Assembly: GCF_022539505.1 (NCBI RefSeq)
Contig: NC_061512.1
Span: 151,945,962 to 152,009,961, forward strand
Length of the DNA: 64,000 bases
Direction of reading: 5' to 3'
DNA from: Lolium rigidum
Lineage: Eukaryota > Streptophyta > Magnoliopsida > Poales > Poaceae
Positions 62,794 to 64,000 of this stretch are shown one piece after another; the first letter of the stretch is position 1; every line of letters begins with the position of its first letter. A program made the translations under genes and the position numbers. The notes beneath the pieces are model-generated. The model was given only the letters and a program-made list of their open reading frames with translations, had not been told where the DNA came from and did not search any database.

Positions 62794-64000
62794 ACTCCCC
62801 CCAAGCTTAGACTTCGCTTGTCCCCAAGCGAAACTGAACTCGGTAAACAGGACCACATGTTTATGGAGTGAAGAGTCGATAAATAAAATACGGACAAGAA
62901 TCATCATATTCATTCACACAAGACATTATAGTAAACAACTTCCTCATATAGCTCAACTTGAAACAAGTATAAGGTAATCACAAATAAAGGTGCATAACAA
63001 ATCATAATTGGTGATGGCAAACTTTGTTCTTGGTCAGAGAACAGTTAACAGATTATACTTTATCTATTGAGCAGCGCTCTCATATTAAAACTTATGGTAA
63101 ACTTGCATACTCAATCGTATTAATCATTGATGACTTTCAAAGCTATATTCATTCAGGTAAAACTTGTACTAAACAAGAAAGAGTAAAGACATGATGAAGC
63201 AAATCACAATATAATAGTTTGATCACAACAACTCAAATGCTTGCTTGAGATGGAGGGAAATAGGTTTACCGACTCAACATAAAGTAAAAGACAGGCCCTT
63301 CGCAGAGGGAAGCAGGGATTAAATCATGTGCTAGAGCTTTTTCAGTTTTGAAATCATATAAAGAGAATAAAAATAAAGTTTTGAGAGGTGTTTGTCGTTG
63401 TCAACGACTGGTAGCGGGTACTCTAACCCCCTTGCCAAACAGACCTCCAAAGAGCGGCTCCCATGAAGGACGTTATCTCTACCAGCAAGGTAGATCATCC
63501 CTCTTCTCTTTTGTTTACACATGTACTTTAGTTTATTTAAGGATGACACTCCCCCCAACCTTTGCTTACACAAGCCATGGCTAACCGAATCCTCGGGTGC
63601 CTTCCAACAATCTCATACCATTGAGGAGTGTCTATTGCAAAATTAAGTTGCTTACTGATGAATCGGGGCAAAACATGTGAAGAGAATTATTAATGAAAGT
63701 TGATTAATTGGGGCTGGGAACCCCGTTGCCAGCTCTTATTGCAAAATTATAGGATAAGTGGATGAAGCCACTAGTCCATTAGTGGAGGCTGCCTAACAAG
63801 ACTGAAAGATAAAACACCACATACTTCCTCATGAGCTATAAAACATTGACACAAATAAAGAGTAATAAGTTTTGAATTGTTTAAAGGTAGCACATGAAGT
63901 ATTTACTTGGAATGGCAGAAAATACCATGCAATAGGTAGATATGGTGGACACAAATGGCATAGGTTTGGGTTCAGGTTTGGATGTACGAGAAGTATTCCC
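62794..64000 (-). other. 3' non-coding region of element F
   Basis: No gene. The tract TAAGCTTGGGGGGAG adjoins the LTR, and a second G-run CGCTTGGGGACAAGCG (62815-62830) lies just upstream in element orientation, itself a short hairpin. The segment 63265-63320 (CGACTCAACATAAAGTAAAAG then GGCCCTTCGCAGAGGGAAGCA) matches conserved blocks of A, B and C although the LTRs are of another family. Confidence 0.6.

Larger units (their letters stand above)
61279..64000 (-). mobile_element. element F: same LTR family as E, minus strand, runs off the window
   Basis: 3' LTR 61279-62793 (1515 bp) is the inverse of the E LTR (starts TGATGACCCACAAG on +, ends TTGGACGTATCA). On the minus strand a polypurine tract AAGCTTGGGGGGAGT (62808-62794) directly precedes it, so F reads leftward and its interior begins at 62794. 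TSD candidate at the E junction is GTTAC (61274-61278); the other side is outside the window. The visible interior is 3' non-coding. Confidence 0.85.

Noticed and set aside
1..64000. tRNA or rRNA genes and organellar inserts
   Set aside because: No cloverleaf with both boxes other than the SINE, and no rRNA core sequence recognised by reading.

Overview
This window is plant nuclear DNA from a large, repeat-dominated grass genome, most likely Triticeae (wheat, Aegilops, barley or rye group). The reasons are the Athila-like LTR elements beginning TGATACGTC, tRNA-Asp type primer binding sites, plant LINE, SINE, Helitron, hAT and Harbinger signatures, and a single-exon grass membrane-protein gene. 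There are no bacterial-style operons. Only two genes look like functional host genes, and they are paralogues of one multi-pass membrane protein family (7605-8567 and 33987-34955, both + strand). Almost everything else is transposable element (TE) sequence, much of it nested. Element boundaries were set mainly by matching target-site duplications (TSDs) that I read directly.

Layout. 1-7467: decayed TE debris, including a LINE 3' end (-), a SINE (-), a GC-rich captured-promoter-like block at 5370-5990 and a three-unit ~138-bp tandem repeat at 6200-6616. 7605-8567: paralogue 1. 8641-12250: a ~200-bp tandem repeat split by a 1.95-kb Helitron (9470-11420) that carries a frameshifted GC-rich gene fragment, then a CACTA terminus ending at 12247. 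12411-33603: a non-LTR retroposon of about 1.4 kb net whose 13-bp TSDs now lie 21 kb apart, because two LTR elements landed in it: a LARD-like element with 5.5-kb LTRs (12741-25629, TSD GCAGC) and element A (25717-32590, TSD ACGGC). 33987-34955: paralogue 2, with a hAT element (TSD CTTCCTCC), a Harbinger-type MITE and a LINE 3' end downstream.

From about 38.7 kb to the right edge lies a minus-strand Copia remnant broken by two insertions. One is a solo LTR (TSD TATCG) that itself contains the complete element B (-, TSD GGGAT). The other is a stack, LTR D > element G > element C > element E > element F, six levels deep counting the Copia host and running off the window. C also holds a reverse-oriented solo LTR (TSD GGGAC).

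Elements A, B and C have mutually related LTRs and 3' non-coding regions but different coding content. B keeps gag-like remnants. A and C encode an unusual Asp/Tyr-rich protein with a hydrophobic C-terminus that I cannot assign. E has decayed Athila-type gag, protease and the start of reverse transcriptase. Features that go beyond routine annotation are: polypurine-tract copies repeated inside A, B and C within a hairpin; duplicated primer binding sites; covarying hairpins in LTR termini and in the LARD LTRs; and a compensated frameshift in the second host paralogue. Family names (Sabrina, Fatima and similar) are suspicions only, because no database search was possible.
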